DNA from: Odontesthes bonariensis
Taxonomy: Eukaryota; Chordata; Actinopteri; Atheriniformes; Atherinopsidae
Direction: 5' to 3'
Assembly: GCF_027942865.1 (NCBI RefSeq)
Contig: NC_134529.1
Location: 18,404,467-18,468,466 of the forward strand
DNA: 64,000 nucleotides
The position numbers and the translations under genes are program-made. This document shows, one piece after another, positions 44,865 to 57,200 of this stretch. The notes beneath the pieces were generated by a model, which saw only the letters and a program-made list of their open reading frames with translations, did not search any database and was not told where the DNA came from. The first letter of the stretch is position 1; the number at the start of each line of letters is the position of its first letter.

Positions 44865-47040
44865 GCTCAACATTCTACTTTTTATACATAGCAGTTGGAA
44901 GCATTTTGAAAAGAAGAAATGCAGCAAACAAGAGCTGAAAAGCTCAGGTGTAAAAAAGATGAAAGGCGTTGGAGGGTGGAGGGTGGATGCAGCGCATGTT
45001 CCAAGAGGTCAAACAAGCACAGAACTCAAGGGAAAGAAAGATGATGATTATGATGAGCCAGGTAAATTGTTTGCACTTAACGTGGCACCTCTTAACCTTG
45101 TTTTATGGTCTACAAAGCACTTCTTTTTCACCACCTAGATGGCCTCTGTGACGGTGGTAGTATTATTTTTAAAAAGAAAAATGTCTTTGACCCTAAAAAT
45201 GATCTTTTTCTAACTCTAACCAACTAACATTATCATCTAAGCCCAATTAAGAGGCTTGTTTTCAGTAAAGTGTGTGAAAAGATGGCTGTCAAATGTTTAT
45301 CTTGAATCACATGTTGGTCAGTAAATCATTACATAGCCCCCAAACCTCCACCTCTTTGTGAGGATTGTGTTGGTTCTTAAAGGAAATGCTTAAGAATGAT
45401 GCTTTGATGTGGCCATGCTTATGAGTACTGTTTCCCTCCTGCCGCTTTGTTGGGGCAGTACTTTACAGAACGGCATTGTGGGTCATATTTAAGGGCAGAA
45501 ACAATCGACCTATGTGACGGCATCAGTGAAAGGGCTCGTTGAGATTTAACGGACAATCGGGGTTCTATAATTTTAATCTGAATATCATTGTACAGCCCAG
45601 TCAGTTGTAATTAGAAATTTCACATAAATCTATATACTGCACTGTAACCTTCAGGTATTGATAGATAAATAGTATGTTGGAGCTGTTGAATCAACAGGGT
45701 AGAAGCTCTAAGAGGCATTCAAACTAATGTGTATTGAAAAACTCACGACTCCAAGGCTAAAATTGGGTCACACTCCAACATATATGGACAAAAGGGTGAA
45801 GCTGAAGAGTGATCCATTAAAGCTGACTGGACAAAAGTGTGTTTTTCTTTGAGGACCTAAAGACTATAATGGATTGTGGTACCTATTTTTCTTCTTCTGA
45901 CTTGGCTTCTTATGAGAAAAGATGACATTTGAATGCTAGTCTACGTGGAGTGAGAGATGCTTTCGAGTCAGCGCCTTTTAGGCCATCAGGAGAATTACAT
46001 TTGAAGGCACTTTTGCATCAGCTTCACATCTGACAGTGGAAGGCTTGTCCAGCAATTTTAGTTTCACTGGAGAAAAAATTTATAAAAAAGAATATGTTTT
46101 CAAGCTGTGCCTCTGCAGATGAAGTTTCTATGTTTTACACATCCTGATATTTCACTTGGTGACTGAATGATCAACTTTTGCATTTATGCCGATGCCCCAA
46201 AATCTCTCCTTGGTTTTGTATGCACTTTTGCAACTTCCTTTACTCTTCGCTTACAAAGAAAAGAAAAAAAGCTCACATGTCTTTTCATATCATTTAAACC
46301 CACTCAGCCTACACAAGAAATATCTTTTCTAATTTACATATTACTGGTGTAATGTTGGCATCTTATCATTCATTTTTCTATTCTAATCCCCTGTTTATCA
46401 TTTCACTTGGCAATTAAAGTGGTAGTCAAGCTTCAGGATGTCAATAAAATAAGCCAGTAACCAAGATTAGATGACTGATCGCAGCAGCCAAGTATGATTT
46501 CCAGCCTTACCGGGCTGAGCCCACACAGCATACATCACAGTCCTGGAGGGATCACATGGCGATGCCTGTCTATCACGGTAGCTGTGATGGTGGTGATGTA
46601 AGGAGGGCCTGGCATGGTGCACCTCACGATAAGGTTTCTGCACTGCTGTGGACAGCACTAGGGGACTGTGGGAGCGTGCTTATCTATCTGTGTCAGGGTC
46701 TATCGGAGTCCGTGATGTTTACTCCTCAGGTGTGTTGGCTGCTGGCTGGCTGCTCTCCCAAGGCTCCTACATATCAGCCAGCAGAGAACTAACCATGAGC
46801 ACAAACAGAAAGCCGCCCACTCCTGCTGCTACAGACCAAAACCCCCTCCACTTGCTTTATTCTCTCTACATATAAAACAAATTTTCACAAAGTTTACTTG
46901 TTACATTTCCTCTCTTGTCATTTCGCAGCTTACTTTTCCACTCTGTAGCCCCTTCACCACTCTTTATTCAACGGTCCAACAGTGAAGATGGAACAAATCT
47001 TCTCTTAACAGGATATCAACAGACTTGACCGAAAAAGTAC
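44865..47040. other. Intergenic DNA with one weak exon candidate
   Basis: No secure gene. On the minus strand 46511-46657 is an open stretch bounded by acceptor-like AGs and a strong donor (CCG/GTAAGG), see findings. The rest shows no coding signal. Confidence 0.4.
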
Positions 47041-47048
47041 AGCTTTAA

Positions 47049-47610
47049 GGGCAGATTACAGTTCTGCGTCTATCGTCTTGACGTGTTGCTTTGCTCTGGT
47101 CGCGAACCACTTTTCATGTTATGGTTCTGCAACCATAACATGACTCTCGCGAGTCGCGAGAACTTCGGTGGGGGGAGTGTATATATTCCGCTGACACGCT
47201 GATCCTGGTCAAAACAACAATGGCGCGTCTGCAAGATACTATGGAGATGGATATGGAGTTGCTCGACCTTGAAGAAGAAAGGATTCTGCTATTGGAGTTG
47301 GCGAAAAGACGACGGAGGAAGCGTAGGTGGTCTGTACGTCCGTTGAACCAGACCAGGGAAGAGACTGGGGAGTTTGCTACACTTGTTAAACCCGGAAAAG
47401 CACACCGAGGACCAATCACAGCCGCTTTTGTCTGCGCACTTCCGTTGGTGGTCTGCGTGCGTCTGTCGCGTAGTCAGGATTTTTTTGAGGTGCACGAGAA
47501 CGCGCGCAGAGCCTCTGCGTGGGGGAGTGGTCAAGATTTTGACGCTCGCAGAGGCTATGCGTCCGAGCGTCAGAGGCTTTGCGTCTGAAGCATAAATCAG
47601 GCTTCAGCCC
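47049..47610 (+). mobile_element. PIF/Harbinger deletion derivative with HARBI1-like N-terminal coding remnant
   Basis: The frame 47220-47588 begins with an acidic leader, then LELAKRRRRKRRWSVRPLNQ and TREETGEFATLVKP, the start of fish Harbinger nuclease (HARBI1-like) proteins as I know them. After codon 59 the reading becomes unrelated, so the nuclease core is missing and coding sequence is fused to the element's 3' non-coding end. Termini are GGGCAGATTACAGTTCTGCG on the left and the inverse of GGGCTGAAGCCTGATTTATG on the right. Flanks TAA and TAG nearly match a 3-bp TWA duplication. Confidence 0.7.
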
Positions 47611-47614
47611 TAGC

Positions 47615-49090
47615 CACAGCAGATAAACAAGTCCATACATATTTTTATATTTTTTTTTATGCCTTTTCATTTTTCTCACCGAGAGCAACACTGCAATTTT
47701 GCTATGTTCCAGAAACATAATGACAATTAAAAAATCTTGAATCTTGAGCAGTATGTACGATCAACCCATTTGAAACTTTACTGGTTCTGTCTGAACAGTA
47801 AAAAAACGTGTTCGGGATACGATGCAACGTAGGTTGCTTTTGATAGATTTGTGTGGAAGCTATAACAGCAGAGTCACTGTGGCTTTAAGAATAGGATTTT
47901 ACAAACAGCTCCTTCATGTGAAAAAAAACTGGTGATGAATTATTTGTTTTCAGCAGAGTAGTAGTAGTGGCTAGAGTAGATAATTATGCCACGATATGAA
48001 ATGTTTGCATATCTGTGCAGCAAGAAGGACACAACACTGAAAACTATTAGAGCCTACAATCCAAAAATGGTAAACATGAAATGCTCGACAACGCAGATCA
48101 CACAAATAACCCTCATCAAATCTACAGCTGTGGCAATCAAACAGTGAAAATAATAAAAAAAAAACAACAACTAGCAGAATAATATGAACAATGTTAGCAT
48201 AATTATTAAATCAACGTGCTAAAAGGGTGACATTAACTTGTTTAAAAGCCAAATTATAGATGCCCATCCAATCTTCTTAATTATTCTCAACACAAATATT
48301 GGATGAGTCGGGACTTGTTCTAGACTTGTTTATCTGATGCAAATAATCCAAATCCAGTGCATTTCTGCCTTCAGTAATCACAAGTAAGGTGCACTTCAGC
48401 AATAGAATATCCCAAAATATGTACCAAAAGTGAGGGAGTATTCTGGCTGCAGCACTTTCAGCCCCCAACTAAATGTTAGCATTAGCATTTTCTTTTTGCT
48501 AGCATAAAATGAGCATGGCTCTTAGGATTTGTGTTACAGCATGACGGCACTTAATTTGTTGGACACGTAGACATTTCGCCTTCTACAGTTTGTACACAGC
48601 GCCGCTCCCAGTAAATCAATAGAAATGACAGATGGGATAGAAGCTGTCCGCCTGGCACATTGTCAAAGATGGCTGAATGTATACATTCTGGCTCCAGCTT
48701 CACGCGTTGTTTCATTCATCTTCTGACTGAGAGATAAAAAGCATTTTTTGAAAGGCCCAGCTGTAAAAACTAAAGGTGTGAAATGAATAGATATTTCTTT
48801 AAAGAGGGAACACAAATACAGAAGTGGCTACTCGAGGTAAAGAAAGAGATGATGATGAGTCTGACAATTATGATGGAAAGACATGTGTTGCTGAGTAAAA
48901 TGTCAAGCGCTCGTCACAGAATGTTTTCCAAATGCCATTTGAACAACAGCAAAAAATATATAAATAAATTTTAAAATAGCACAATCAGGATGTGCAGCAA
49001 ATTAAACCCTTCATGAAAGGATTTTGTAGCATTTGAAGGGGATTGCAGTATTGTAAGAAACGTACACACAAGGTGCGCTGACAGATTCTG
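47615..49090. other. Intergenic DNA, no gene seen
   Basis: AT-rich; short frames only, none recognised. Confidence 0.5.
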
Positions 49091-49092
49091 TA

Positions 49093-49167
49093 TTCAATTC
49101 AATTCAGTTTAGTTGTATTTGTACAGTGACAAATCAAATCAAACGTCATCTCAAGGAACTTTAAAGC
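49093..49167 (-). mobile_element. Non-LTR retroposon tail fragment
   Basis: CAATTCAATTCAGTTTAGTT, then GTATTTGTACAGTGACAAATC and TCTCAAGGAACTTTAAAGC, read as the inverse of the same kind of tail seen at 32940-33272. Short and diverged. Confidence 0.6.
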
Positions 49168-49169
49168 TA

Positions 49170-51860
49170 AATCTATGTATTAGGAAGGTTCTGATATGTA
49201 AGATTCTAGACTAAAAGCACAACAGAAGTCTATCAAGTTAATATGAATAGAATTGTCCTGCTCAATCTGTATTATTTTTATATTTATACATTTCACATGT
49301 GTAAATTCTATGTGCTGCATTGCCACTTCACTACATTATCAATAAATAAATATAGTTGACAATTGTTTGATCAGTTGCTGAAATAACTAAACCGAACTAG
49401 TCACAGAGAGAAGCTTCTCAGTGCTAAAGTTTATGAGGGACCTTTCTGACATAGGTGTTTTTTTTTTTTTACAAATGGTTGGGGGGATGCTTTATAGCTG
49501 AACTGAGCGGTATGGCTTAGGTAGGTTTACTTCCACATCTTTTCGATTCGATACAGTGTAGTCACTGAAGTATGCGCTCTACCAAATGGTGGAGCGGGAT
49601 ATTAAAGGATTAAATGAAATAGTAGACCTTGAATTAAGGCATACTGAGAAAAACTATTGGATAGAATAACCTAAACTGTCGTTTCATTTATCCTTTTTTC
49701 TCCACATCAAAAAGAAGGTGGCTGATCCTAAGAAATTACCAGGCTGAGAAACTGGTCTCACTCCAGCCCTCGGTAGCAACAGCTATGAAGAGGAAAAAAA
49801 AACACATTTCAAAAGCTAGACCCTTCCTCCGAAAATGTTTCGTTTATACACCTTTTATCATGACGTCAAAGATAAGACGAGAGGTTTTTGTTATAATTCA
49901 GATCAACTTTAGCTAGAATTTGTTATTTTTTTATAGAACGTTTTTATCATTGTTTTTCAAATGTTCCCTTTTTAAAAAAAATGTAAAAATCTTTCTCATA
50001 AATAACGTCCATTTAAATTCCCGCTGTGGTTGGCCGTAAATCTGTGTTTTAAAGCTGAGGGGTTTGGACCCCTGAATGTCATTGCGGGATACCAAATGTG
50101 TGTGTGTGCTTCATGGAAGGACACACACTCCCACTTGACAAAGAGGGGAGAGAAAGTTCAAGCAAGACAGAATGAGAGATTTGAGAGAGATAGTCAAAAG
50201 GTGGTGTAGGTGGAAGTGTTGCCGGTGAGGTGGAGAGGAGTCAAACTTCGCCAGAGCAGGAGGTTGAAACGTTAATTACTGTCTGTAAGTCACCGTGAGT
50301 GACCCTGCGTGATGTCACCAGCTCCCTGTCCTCTGTATCCACCGCTAAGGACAAGCATAGGGAGTAGCACATCATGGCCTTCTGGCCTTTGTGAGGAACA
50401 TGCTGTACTCTCTTCTGTTTCACCACTGCACAGCCTCCAGGCTCCAGCCCTGGCTGTGCCGGCTGTGATGACCTGAACACTATTTGCGGGGTCACACTCG
50501 AGCCTGCTGTGACTGTTAATGTGCGCTTGTGTGCCAAAGAGACATTGCCCCGTTTTCCAAAGTATATCTCTCTTATCTGCGGTAGAGCACAAACAGCTGC
50601 TGCATGACTGAGAGCAGAATCAGACTTCTGTAGCGAATATCGCTCTGTCTGACCATCATGCTGGCGAATCAATGCAACATTGGAGCAAATCAGAGGAACA
50701 TACAGGGAGTGGCGTGCGTGAATTCCTTCTCTGTAAGGCAGACTACCATAGCCTATGTCATGCTATGTTCTCCTCACTGTGGTATCGCATGGAGACAGGC
50801 AGCCAACCACTGTGAAGGAGTGTGCTTGGGAATGAGAAACGCATCTCGTGAACCTGCATAAGAAATGGTTCTCAGAGCCGCGGACATGGCCAGTGCAGTG
50901 AGAGATAGGAAGCTTGGCGAGTTCACGCAAACAAAGCGGTGCAGAAGTCCCCAAAGAGTCACGTTCTTTTCCATAATCCAGGTCTTTTAAACACAAAGTG
51001 ACTTGCACTGAGCATTTTGATGACCAACGATCTGGTGAATAGAAAAAAAGGAAAAAGGAAAAGAACAGAGAACCAAAGAAGAGATTTGGAAAACTGATGT
51101 AGAAATACATGGTTAAACTGGTAACTGAGAGTGGTCAGAAATTCATTCATATAAAGGTGAGTGGAAACAAGTTCCGTTTTCTTCTTTGACCTTGAAAAAC
51201 ATTAAAAGACTGGGCAAAAGAGAACAGAAGCAAAGCTCAGTCCCAGTCCACCCACAACTTTCCCACATACAGCAGGTGGATTTGATGGATATTTGTACTT
51301 CCTTAATTAAGTGGGGGAATCTGTGTGTCCAGCACAGCCTGAGAATTTAGGTGTCCAGCATGGAAATTAGCCACTAATTGACTAGGGTATCATTTCCAAG
51401 CTGCCACCACGTCTCACATGAGACATTAGGCTGTGTTAAAGAGGTCTTGCTAATTTTTTCATGTATTTCTGTGAGATGCGGCGCTTGACACAGTTCTGCC
51501 CTGTGGATTTCCAGACAGTTCTCATGGTTCAGTTTTCGCTGTGACTCACACCATCATCTGTAAGACTTTACATAGACAGGCGTGGGCCTTCGTAATTAGA
51601 TCCAGTGAGTTCAAATTAGAAATACACCACTGCCAGAGGGACGATTCACCAGAGCTCGGTGCCATAACAAAGGAACTGAACAACACTGACAACATATGGA
51701 TAACTTATGTTGTGGATATGGATGAGTTCTTTCTGTTTGCACTGTATGACCCTGATCAAGACAAAATGTAACGTAGATTTAATATAAAGTTTGGTCAAAA
51801 GACTCGTTTAGATTCACCTGAATACATCATCGGTTATGCGCTCTGGTCTCGTCTGGTGTC
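49170..51860. other. Intergenic DNA, no gene seen
   Basis: Frames such as the 143-codon minus-strand one at 50241-50672 show no domain and overlap other frames of similar length. Nothing supported. Confidence 0.45.
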
Positions 51861-51869
51861 TCGACATCA

Positions 51870-52105
51870 GCAACATTCCCTCCAATCATCATTTTGGCGG
51901 TGCACCCTGGACAGGTCGCCCGTCCATAATGGGGCCCCGCAGACCATGCAAACCATGCACTCAGTTTAGAATGATCACATGTATGTTTTTGGACGGTGGA
52001 AGGAAGCTGCAGTATCACGGGAAGTACATAGAGACTCCACACAGAACTCCCTCTCGCTCCGAGGTGACGGTGCTAACCACCACACCACGGTGCGGCCCCT
52101 CCTCC
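51870..52105. mobile_element. Common fish retroelement fragment (gap-tooth remnant)
   Basis: GCACCCTGGACAGGTCGCCC near 51901, ATGTATGTTTTTGGACGGTGG, and GGTGCTAACCACCACACCAC near 52069 are hallmark phrases of a repeat abundant in teleost genomes. It is diverged, with internal losses. I cannot assign a family name with certainty. Confidence 0.65.
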
Positions 52106-52185
52106 AATCAGTACCATCAAATAGGTCATTTGTTAGCACCCAAGCACCCCGTAGAGGTGATAGGAGGGTTATGACTCATAAGATA

Positions 52186-52262
52186 ATATCAGATAAGATA
52201 AGATTTAGCTTTATTACCTTTATTAATCCCACAGTGGGGGGAATTCACAATGAAATTCATAA
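52186..52262. mobile_element. Non-LTR retroposon tail (TTTATTAATCCCACAGTGGG type)
   Basis: AGATAAGATTTAGCTTTATT, then TTAATCCCACAGTGGGGGGAA, is a familiar fish 3'-tail motif. A related short copy lies in intron 10 of hsp90aa1 copy 2 (about 7083-7125). Confidence 0.55.
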
Positions 52263-52264
52263 TG

Positions 52265-53688
52265 AGTGTTTCCACATTTAGCAGCACTATTCTCAAGTGT
52301 TTCCTTCAACAAGCCACAAAGTCCTTCTAAGCAGGAAGGAGAGTGGTGGATGGTATGATTGCAGCTATAGGATGCAATTTCAAGACCCAGACATGAAAAC
52401 TGTTAGTTTTATTTATTTTTTTTACTCGTTCTATGTTATGCTTAGTCAACACAGCAGCATTTAGCTAAAACACATCAGTCACACCCTGGTTGGGGTTAGA
52501 CAACAATCATGTCATAACCAAAATACATTCATTTTTATAATGCCACCATCACCTTAATGCATGCGATGTGTAGTGTTGATGTGGTTATGGTTGAAATACA
52601 GTAGATTCCATGGCATAGCACAACCGAGAGCACTAGACCACTACAGGTTGCATATATTAGATAGTTATTGCCTGCATGAACAAACCCACGATGAAGTTTT
52701 TTCAGAGGACAGTCTCACATTAAAACACCCTCTTCCCGGTGATCAAACTGCGATTCATCAAGCCACGGCTTGTGTTCAGGTAGCCTCTGCCCATGGGTCT
52801 ACTTTCCTAAAGTATTGTAGTCCTGTAAAGTCAAGGACAGTGAATATAAACTCATATTTGGAAGTAGCTGGTGAAACGTGGACCAGAGCATTTCAGAGAT
52901 TAGTCTCTGGCAGTCTGATATGTTTGCTGAACACAAAAGCAAATTTAACATGGGATCGGGGTTCTAAAGAATAAATTAGATGTCCAAATTGAGTTTTAGT
53001 TGGAGAATCATATTTCTCCAGTTTTTACTTCTCCTATATAAAGCTATAAAGCTCTTAATGCCCAATTGCCATCATGTCTTAAATAGAGCACTTCACTCTC
53101 AGACTGCAGGTTTACTTGTGGCTTTTAAAGTTTCTGAAAGTTGAATGGGAGGCAAAGTCTTCAACTATCAGGACTCTCTGTTATGGACCAACTCCCAGTG
53201 TGGGTTTTGGAGGCAGGCACCCTCCCTACCTGCAAGATTAGGCTGCAAACGTTCCTTTTTTTTTAAGCGCGTGGTTAGAAATGGCTCAGGGTCACCCGAC
53301 TTATGCTGCTGCAGACCTGGGCTGCTGGGGGACTTTCCATGATGCTCTTTTTACTCTTCATTATTAAATGATGTCTACGCCGTTGTCTGTCATTAACTCT
53401 GTGTTTCTCTTTTTTCTTTCTCATTGCAGGTACTCATTTTCTTGTCCCATCACTTTCCAGCTGGTGGAGTCAGATGGCCGCTCGTCCTCAGTCTGGTTCT
53501 GATGAAGGTCTTATCCTGTTGTTAAAAAAGCTGTTTACGTTGCAGCCAGAAAGGGTAATGAAATGTCGACTCTTAGGCAAGACCCGACGCAGGCCGCTTA
53601 CTAGAAATGATTAATGAGGCAGGTTCGAGGGGAGCCACTGGTAGTCCTCGGTGGGTGCTGGAGTCGAGCACAATCTGGTTCTTAAAGG
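52265..53688. other. Intergenic DNA with a possible LINE scrap
   Basis: A 137-codon frame at 52561-52974 has no known domain. At about 53490-53530 the words CTGGTTCTGATGAAGGTCTT and CCTGTTGTTAAA resemble the fish LINE tail at 32940, but too short to call an element. Confidence 0.4.
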
Positions 53689-53691
53689 GAT

Positions 53692-54264
53692 AGTTCGCCT
53701 CTTTTGACATGAAGCTGTATGACATCCCATATTAGCAATATCATTTATTAAATTTGACTTACCCCCTGCTGCGTCCTGTGAGCCGAGTTCCGGCCTCGTT
53801 TTGCCGTTGACGAAGGTAGTCCCTCCAGAAAAAGTCAGACCTCACATTCGCTTTGCACTATTTTTGCATCCCTTCATATCACTGCGTGCTGCCACTCTGC
53901 CGATAGCCACACCTGTTACGGTGTTTACTGCTCGGTCTGCTCTTCGGTCTGCACGGCCTACATAGCACGCAGTGATACGAAGGGAGAGAAAATAGCGCCA
54001 AGCGATTGTGAGGTCTGACTTTTTCTGGATGAACGATTTTGTGATGCAAATGTATTACTCTTTTGAACGCATATTGTTTTGAGAAGCAAGACGCTTTATT
54101 TTTGTGGCCCCAGCCAACTAGCCGGACTACCTTCGTCAACGCCAAAACGAGGCCGGAACTCGGCTCACAGGACGCAGCAGGGGGTAAGTCAAATTTAATA
54201 AATGATATTGCTAATATGAGATGTCATACAGCTTCATGTCAAAAGAGGCGAACTATCCCTTTAA
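53692..54264 (-). mobile_element. TTAA-type MITE family 1, copy C (best preserved)
   Basis: 573 bases bounded by TTAA. Terminal inverted repeats of about 140 bases with only a few mismatches: TTAAAGGGATAGTTCGCCTC at the left and its inverse at the right, including the phrase CTGCGTCCTGTGAGCCGAGT. The core matches copies A and B. No transposase; it needs an enzyme in trans. Kolobok/T2-like by its ends. Confidence 0.88.
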
Positions 54265-54269
54265 GAGCT

Positions 54270-57200
54270 GCTTAGTGATGCTGACGATGAACAGGTGCGA
54301 CATCTGGAGAGCCACAACCCAGACTCCACCCCAGAAGGAGGATCCAAAGCCTGCTCGTCCCAACCCAGACTCAGAGGAGGAAAAGCACCCAAAACCACAA
54401 ACAGCCAGTGCAGGACCCTGACAGTTTCTCATCTCCACTATGGCCCACCACATTCTTATGATAGGGGTCTGAATGGGACCAAACAATTGATGCAGGCTGT
54501 AGTTTTCCCTAACTTTCCTTAACTCTTAAATTGGCATCATGCAAATGCGATTCTAATCGCTTCAACTGAATTGAAATGAAAATTAACCAGATCACAATTG
54601 AATGTAACTAGACGGTATAAAAATGGGACTCGTATCAGACTTGTTTACTTTCACGGTAAAGGCCTCGAGATGACTTGCTGATTTCAATCTTTGACACCAC
54701 AGTGTAGTGAGAGAGACCGTGTTTTAAATTCAGAGTGGCACTTGGTTCACCCATGTTTGGCACAGACTGCGCTGGGGTCTGTTGATCGTGTCAGTAACGT
54801 GCCATGTTAAACAGATGGGACGAAATGGAAGAAATGGCGCAGCGCTTGTGTGTCTGACCTAGCGATGCATTGAAAGAAAGAAAATCAGTCAGGCAGATTG
54901 CACAAATGACCCACCCAAAACGGTGCTGGAAAAAAAAATAAAAAAGCAGACTCTCCTGCCTGTCTGGTGAATTTCTCTCGGTGTCCAATCTCTCATGAAA
55001 TTAAGTCCAGAAATCCTTCAGGGGTTTCTCTGCCATCCTGTCAGTTTTCCTCCTGATCAGTGTTGCACAACATGATGTATGTAGATGGTCTCGGAGCTCA
55101 TCTTTCACTCAAATAAGTCACAGTCTGATTCCACCTGTCTGGGAAAGGCGCACACTCTTCTGCATTTATCTCCTCCGTGCCCTGCCGGTACACACCTACC
55201 CCAACAAACGCGAACATGCAAAACAAATTTTACTTTATGCTTTAAATGCATGCTGCACTGGGGCATGGCTGTCGTGGCAAATCATAGTAACACTCACCAC
55301 GCTTCCATGCCTCTGCAAAAAGAAAAAAGACGGATCACTATTTATCCGTACACGCTATCAAGCTCCATGTTACAAAGCAAAAAAAAAAAAAAAAATTAAA
55401 TTAAAAATTGAAGAAAAATAGGGCACTTTGAATGCACAGTTGTATGTTTTTCATTATGTATCTGGAACGCGCCATTTAGTGGCCTCATTCGGAGCAGCAA
55501 ATGTTATGTTGCTGTTTCATAGTGAGTGTGTGTGCGTGCACATGTCAGGGAGAAAGGACACGGGCCACTCTGCATGTATGTACACGAGTGCACCTGCGTG
55601 TTTTTGGAATGCGGGGGGGGGGGGGGGGGCTCAGAGAGTGAGTGCATTGTACATAAACGCTCTATGGACAAACCCACAAATCGTCTGACATTCTGCCGTC
55701 TTTTCATCAATCCATAAATCTCCCCAAAAGACTTCCGTGGGGCAAAGAATAAAAGGAATTCGAGGTCTTATTTAATGAAAGGGATTTCAATGGGAGCAGC
55801 CTGCGGAGGGCCCATTCCCCCCTCTCCACTCTGCATCTCTTTGATCAACTGACTTTGTCCTCATCTCCCCCTCCACTTCAGCTTTTCCATGTCAATCCCT
55901 GTTTAATATATACTTCATCAAACTGCCTCGGGGCAGAAATAACAACACAAAACCTCTGCAGAGGTTTGATTTGTGACAGATCTGAACGAAATGGGAGACT
56001 CCTGTTTTGCTGATTGAAACAATCAGCGTTAAGCCTGCGTCGTCATGCAGAGATGTCACCAAGGTGAAGAGTTTCTTACCAATCCCCGACCAAATACTGT
56101 TGTACACACATTAAACAAGGCAGCCGCTGTCTTTGAAATAGCAAAAAATTAGAGACATGGGCTGGCTCATGTCTTGTTTCCTAATTCCAGCCAAATAGCT
56201 CAGAGTAATCGGTGTCTTAGATGTTGCTTGTGCCTAAAATTACTGTTAAATATATACAGAATATGGTTTGAATGATAACCGCGTTTAAAGTGGACAATGA
56301 TGTATCAGCAGAAACAGTCTACACTGTGACCTTTACAGTGATATAGCAACATGTTCACACCGTGGACAAATGTAGCTATCACATATTCAGGAGTGCAACT
56401 GAAATTAAATATATGGTTCTGGGCAGCCTGATCTTAGCTGAAATATGAGGGCAGAGTTGAATTTCTGCTCTTTCCTGAATGACTGAATGTCAAACGTCTT
56501 AACAGAAGGGATGATGTCATTACCACCGCCTTGGGCGGGTTGGACTCATCATCTTGGAAACAAAGCCTGTAGCGGAGAAGCTAGACGGTTTCGGAGCTAC
56601 TGGCACGTAAATACATTTTTTTTTCTTTTTTGATGGGACTTGTTGCTCATCCAATATGTTTATGTGAGAGCCTGAATCAACAGCAGCTAAGTGCAACCAC
56701 CAGACCAGCTGCATTTATAGCCGCAGAGTTGGTTGAGTAAAAAGTTGGTGGGCCTTTGTTCTGGAGATCGATTGGATTTGAACTTTTGTTCCCTCTGACT
56801 GTTTTATTAGGCTTAGCAACAACAACACTGGCAAGGGAAAAGGCTGCAGTGTATGACATAATACTGGAAACGAACCCAGTGTCCTTCCAGTTAGTAGCGG
56901 ACTGCCAATTTTATCATTTTAGGCATTTTATATACCTAATGCATTCTGTAAAAGGAAAGTTGAACACTTCTCCCTAAAAACAGCCCAACAGGTCTTCTCT
57001 GTTGCAATTCAATTTTACAACATAAATACTTTGTTAGCTTCTGCTAAAGCCTGATTGTACACATTAATTCATAGTGCGATTCCATTACATATGTAAGAGC
57101 AACATAGCAAACAGTTAAAAGGCTTTATTGGTAAAATGTGAATAATTCATCACCTCTCAACCTTATGGTGTTATTTATAATCACGTTGAAGGTGGCAACA

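Noticed and set aside
52561-52974. 137-codon frame
   Set aside because: No known domain, no splice context, starts and ends in repeat-rich intergenic DNA.
53879-54145. Shared frame VGWGHKNKASCFSKQYAFKR in all three MITE copies
   Set aside because: Shared because the repeat is shared; frameshifts and stops differ between copies and no transposase motif is present.
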